Source of the DNA: Argentina anserina
Taxonomy: Eukaryota; Streptophyta; Magnoliopsida; Rosales; Rosaceae
Reading direction: 5' to 3'
Assembly (NCBI RefSeq): GCF_933775445.1
Contig: NW_026089421.1
Coordinates: forward strand, 124,001 to 188,000
DNA: 64,000 bases
Made by a program: the position numbers and the translations under genes. The notes beneath the pieces were generated by a model. That model was given only the letters and a program-made list of their open reading frames with translations. It ran no database searches and had not been told where the DNA came from. Shown piece after piece: positions 61,300 to 64,000 of the stretch (its first letter is position 1; every line of letters begins with the position of its first letter).

Positions 61300-64000
61300 T
61301 TGCGTATCTTTACTATTCCAATTGTGTATCTTTACATCGTTTCCGTATCTTTACTATTCCAATTGTGTATCTTTCATTTCTCGTTTGAGTATCTTTCTGT
61401 AAGGCTTCTGATGCGAGTTTCTATTGTATTTGAGAGTTTTGCAAGTGTGGGAGTGTGTTTCTTTCAAACTAAGTATCTTTACATCGTTTGCGTATCTTTA
61501 CTATTCCAATTGTGTATCTTTACATCGTTTGCGTATCTTTACTATTCCAATTGTGTATCTTTTCATTTCTCGTTTGAGTATCTTTCTGTAAGGCTTTCTG
61601 ATGCGAGTTTCTATTGAATTTGAGAGTTTTGCAAGTGTGGGAGTGTGTTTCTTTCAAACTGAGTATCTTTACATAGTTTGCGTATCTTTACTATTCCAAT
61701 TGTGTATCTTTACATCGTTTGTGTATCTTTACTATTCCAATTGTGTATCTTTTCATTTCTCGTTTGAGTATCTTTCTGTAAGGCTTTCTGATGCGAGTTT
61801 CTATTGAATTTGAGAGTTTTGCAAGTGTGGGAGTGTGTTTCTTTCAAACTGAGTATCTTTACATCGTTTGCGTATCTTTACTATTCCAATTGTGTATCTT
61901 TACATCGTTTGCGTATCTTTACTATTCCAATTGTGTATCTTTTCATTTCTCGTTTGAGTATCTTTCTGTAAGGCTTCTGATGCGAGTTTCTATTGTATTT
62001 GAGAGTTTTGCAAGTGTGGGAGTGTGTTTCTTTCAAACTCAGTATCTTTACATCGTTTGCATATCTTTACTATTCCAATTGTGTATCTTTACATCGTTTG
62101 CGTATCTTTACTATTCCAATTGTGTATCTTTTCATTTCTCGTTTGAGTATCTTTCTGTAAGGCTTTCTGATGCGAGTTTCTATTGAATTTGAGAGTTTTG
62201 CAAGTGTGGGAGTGTGTTTCTTTCAAACTGAGTATCTTTACATAGTTTGCGTATCTTTACTATTCCAATTGTGTATCTTTACATCGTTTGCGTATCTTTA
62301 CTATTCCAATTGTGTAACTTTTCATTTCTCGTTTGAGTATCTTTCTGTAAGGCTTCTGATGCGAGTTTCTATTGTATTTGAGAGTTTTGCAAGTGTGGGA
62401 GTGTGTTTCTTTCAAACTGAATATCTTTACATCGTTTGCGTATCTTTACTATTCCAATTGTGTATCTTTACATCGTTTGCGTATCTTTACTATTCCAATT
62501 GTCTATCTTTTCATTTCTCGTTTGAGTATCTTTCTGTAATGCTTCTGATGCGAGTTTCTATTGTATTTGAGAGTTTTGCAAGTGTGGGAGTGTGTTTCTT
62601 TCAAACTCAGTATCTTTACATCGTTTGCATATCTTTACTATTCCAATTGTGTATCTTTACATCGTTTGCGTATCTTTACTATTCCAATTGTGTATCTTTT
62701 TATTTCTCGTTTGAGTATCTTTCTGTAAGGCTTTCTGATGCGAGTTTCTATTGAATTTGAGAGTTTTGCAAGTGTGGGAGTGTGTTTCTTTCAAACTGAG
62801 TATCTTTACATAGTTTGCGTATCTTTACTATTCCAATTGTGTATCTTTACATCGTTTCCGTATCTTTACTATTCCAATTGTGTATCTTTCAATTCTCGTT
62901 TGAGTATCTTTCTGTAAGGCTTCTGATGCGAGTTTCTATTGTATTTGAGAGTTTTGCAAGTGTGGGAGTGTGTTTCTTTCAAACTAAGTATCTTTACATC
63001 GTTTGCGTATCTTTACTATTCCAATTGTGTATCTTTACATCGTTTGCGTATCTTTACTATTCCAATTGTGTATCTTTTCATTTCTCATTTGAGTATCTTT
63101 CTGTAAGGCTTTCTGATGCGAGTTTCTATTGAATTTGAGAGTTTTGCAAGTGTGGGAGTGTGTTTCTTTCAAACTGAGTATCTTTACATAGTTTGCATAT
63201 CTTTACTATTCCAATTGTGTATCTTTACATCGTTTGCGTATCTTTACTATTCCAATTGTGTATCTTTTCATTTCTCGTTTGAGTATCTTTCTGTAAGGCT
63301 TCTGATGCGAGTTTCTATTGTATTTGAGAGTTTTGCAAGTGTGGGAGTGTGTTTCTTTCAAACTGAGTATCTTTACATCGTTTGCGTATCTTTACTATTC
63401 CAATTGTGTATCTTTACATCGTTTGCGTATCTTTACTATTCCAATTGTGTATCTTTTCATTTCTCGTTTGAGTATCTTTCTGTAAGGCTTTCTGATGCGA
63501 GTTTCTATTGAATTTGAGAGTTTTGCAAGTGTGGGAGTGTGTTTCTTTCAAACTTAGTATCTTTACATAGTTTGCGTATCTTTACTATTCCAATTGTGTA
63601 TCTTTCAATTCTCGTTTGAGTATCTTTCTGTAAGGCTTCTGATGCGAGTTTCTATTGTATTTGAGAGTTTTGCAAGTGTGGGAGTGTGTTTCTTTCAAAC
63701 TAAGTATCTTTACATCGTTTGCGTATCTTTACTATTCCAATTGTGTATCTTTACATCGTTTGCGTATCTTTACTATTCCAATTGTGTATCTTTTCATTTC
63801 TCGTTTAAGTATCTTTCTGTAAGGCTTTCTGATGCGAGTTTCTATTGAATTTGAGAGTTTTGCAAGTGTGGGAGTGTGTTTCTTTCAAACTGAGTATCTT
63901 TACATAGTTTGCATATCTTTACTATTCCAATTGTGTATCTTTACATCGTTTGCGTATCTTTACTATTCCAATTGTGTATCTTTTCAATTCTCGTTTGAGT
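61300..64000. repeat. 1,515-bp and 716-bp repeats running off the window end
   Basis: A unit with CAAACTAAG occurs at about 61468, 62983 and 63699, giving offsets of 1,515 and 716 bp. The segment from about 62885 to 63280 matches 63600 to 63990 and includes ATCTTTCAATTCTCG and the CATAGTTTGCATATC box. TCTCATTTGAG near 63083 and CGTTTAAGTATC near 63806 distinguish the copies. The match is still continuing where the window stops. Confidence 0.82.

Larger units (their letters stand above)
1..64000. repeat. Satellite DNA array, 148-bp monomer family, fills window
   Basis: Every part of the window is made of the same monomer and its length variants, all head to tail in one orientation. Each unit has a body containing GAGAGTTTTGCAAGTGTGG followed by a ladder of sub-repeats beginning GTATCTTT, and closes with CTGATGCGAGTTTCT. 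I found no stretch of unrelated sequence, no inverted segment and no transposon insertion. The window starts and ends inside a monomer, so the array is longer than 64 kb. At a mean unit of about 170 bp this is roughly 375 units, which is an estimate. GC of the basic unit is 35%. The organisation is that of eukaryotic heterochromatic satellite DNA. Whether this one is centromeric, pericentromeric or subtelomeric cannot be told from sequence alone. Confidence 0.97.

Noticed and set aside
1..64000. CRISPR array (regular repeats)
   Set aside because: Both the body and the supposed spacers are repeated sequence. There are no unique spacers, no palindromic repeat, no leader and no cas genes, and the unit length (148-294 bp) is far beyond CRISPR repeat-spacer size.
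1..64000. rDNA spacer, telomeric or transposon-derived array
   Set aside because: No rRNA gene segment, no short telomere-like repeat, no terminal inverted repeats, poly-A tails, long terminal repeats or transposase/reverse-transcriptase coding sequence were seen anywhere in the window.
1..64000. Inverted units or hairpin-forming dyads
   Set aside because: The octamer and body were seen only in plus orientation. Short palindromes such as CAATTG occur but there is no extended dyad in the unit.

Overview
The whole 64,000-base window is one uninterrupted tandem-repeat (satellite) array. I found no protein-coding gene, rRNA, tRNA, transposon, CRISPR array or unique-sequence island. The array runs off both ends of the window. 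Every unit I read lies in the same head-to-tail orientation. This architecture (tens of kb of a single monomer family, nested higher-order repeats, about 35% GC) is typical of constitutive heterochromatin, centromeric, pericentromeric or subtelomeric satellite DNA in a eukaryote. Nothing in the sequence lets me name the species, and I do not recognise the monomer as a named satellite.

The basic monomer is 148 bp. A hand count of the unit at 20010-20157 gives T 69, G 30, A 27, C 22. It has two halves: a roughly 84-bp body (containing GAGAGTTTTGCAAGTGTGG) and a ladder of degenerate sub-repeats, each starting with the octamer GTATCTTT at spacings of 19, 22 and 23 bp. Units of 148/149, 170/171, 189/190, 193, 211 and 294/295 bp occur, and all differ by whole sub-repeats (19, 22, 23 or sums such as 41, 63 and 105), plus or minus one base at two indel sites. 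Unit length therefore appears to change by gain or loss of GTATCTTT boxes.

Layout: 1-6.3 kb holds 1,162-bp and 1,516/1,305-bp higher-order repeats. 6.3-15.0 kb is rich in 189- and 211-bp units and ends in a 2,401-bp tandem duplication. 15.0-24.7 kb carries a 4,397-bp tandem duplication. 24.0-28.5 kb is repeated at 36.5-40.8 kb with one 148-bp unit missing. 28.5-33.5 kb introduces a 149-bp subfamily marked by GGACGG or GAACGG. 33.5-36.5 kb and 59.1-64 kb hold mixed 190-bp units and the 294-bp units. 40.9-43.7 kb holds 737-bp and 887-bp tandem duplications. 44.7-58.4 kb holds at least five full or partial copies of a roughly 1.3-kb module in nested repeats (8,503, 3,026 and 337 bp). A roughly 1.85-kb block at 30.1-31.9 kb recurs at 57.2-59.1 kb, 27,173 bp away.

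No genes act together here. The stop-free frames, up to 254 codons, are by-products of the 189-bp unit being a multiple of three and are not supported as genes. The interest lies in the quantised unit lengths, the breakpoints falling inside GTATCTTT boxes, the strong T/A strand asymmetry and the record of recent unequal exchange. All repeat boundaries were read by eye and are good to about 20-100 bp unless stated otherwise.
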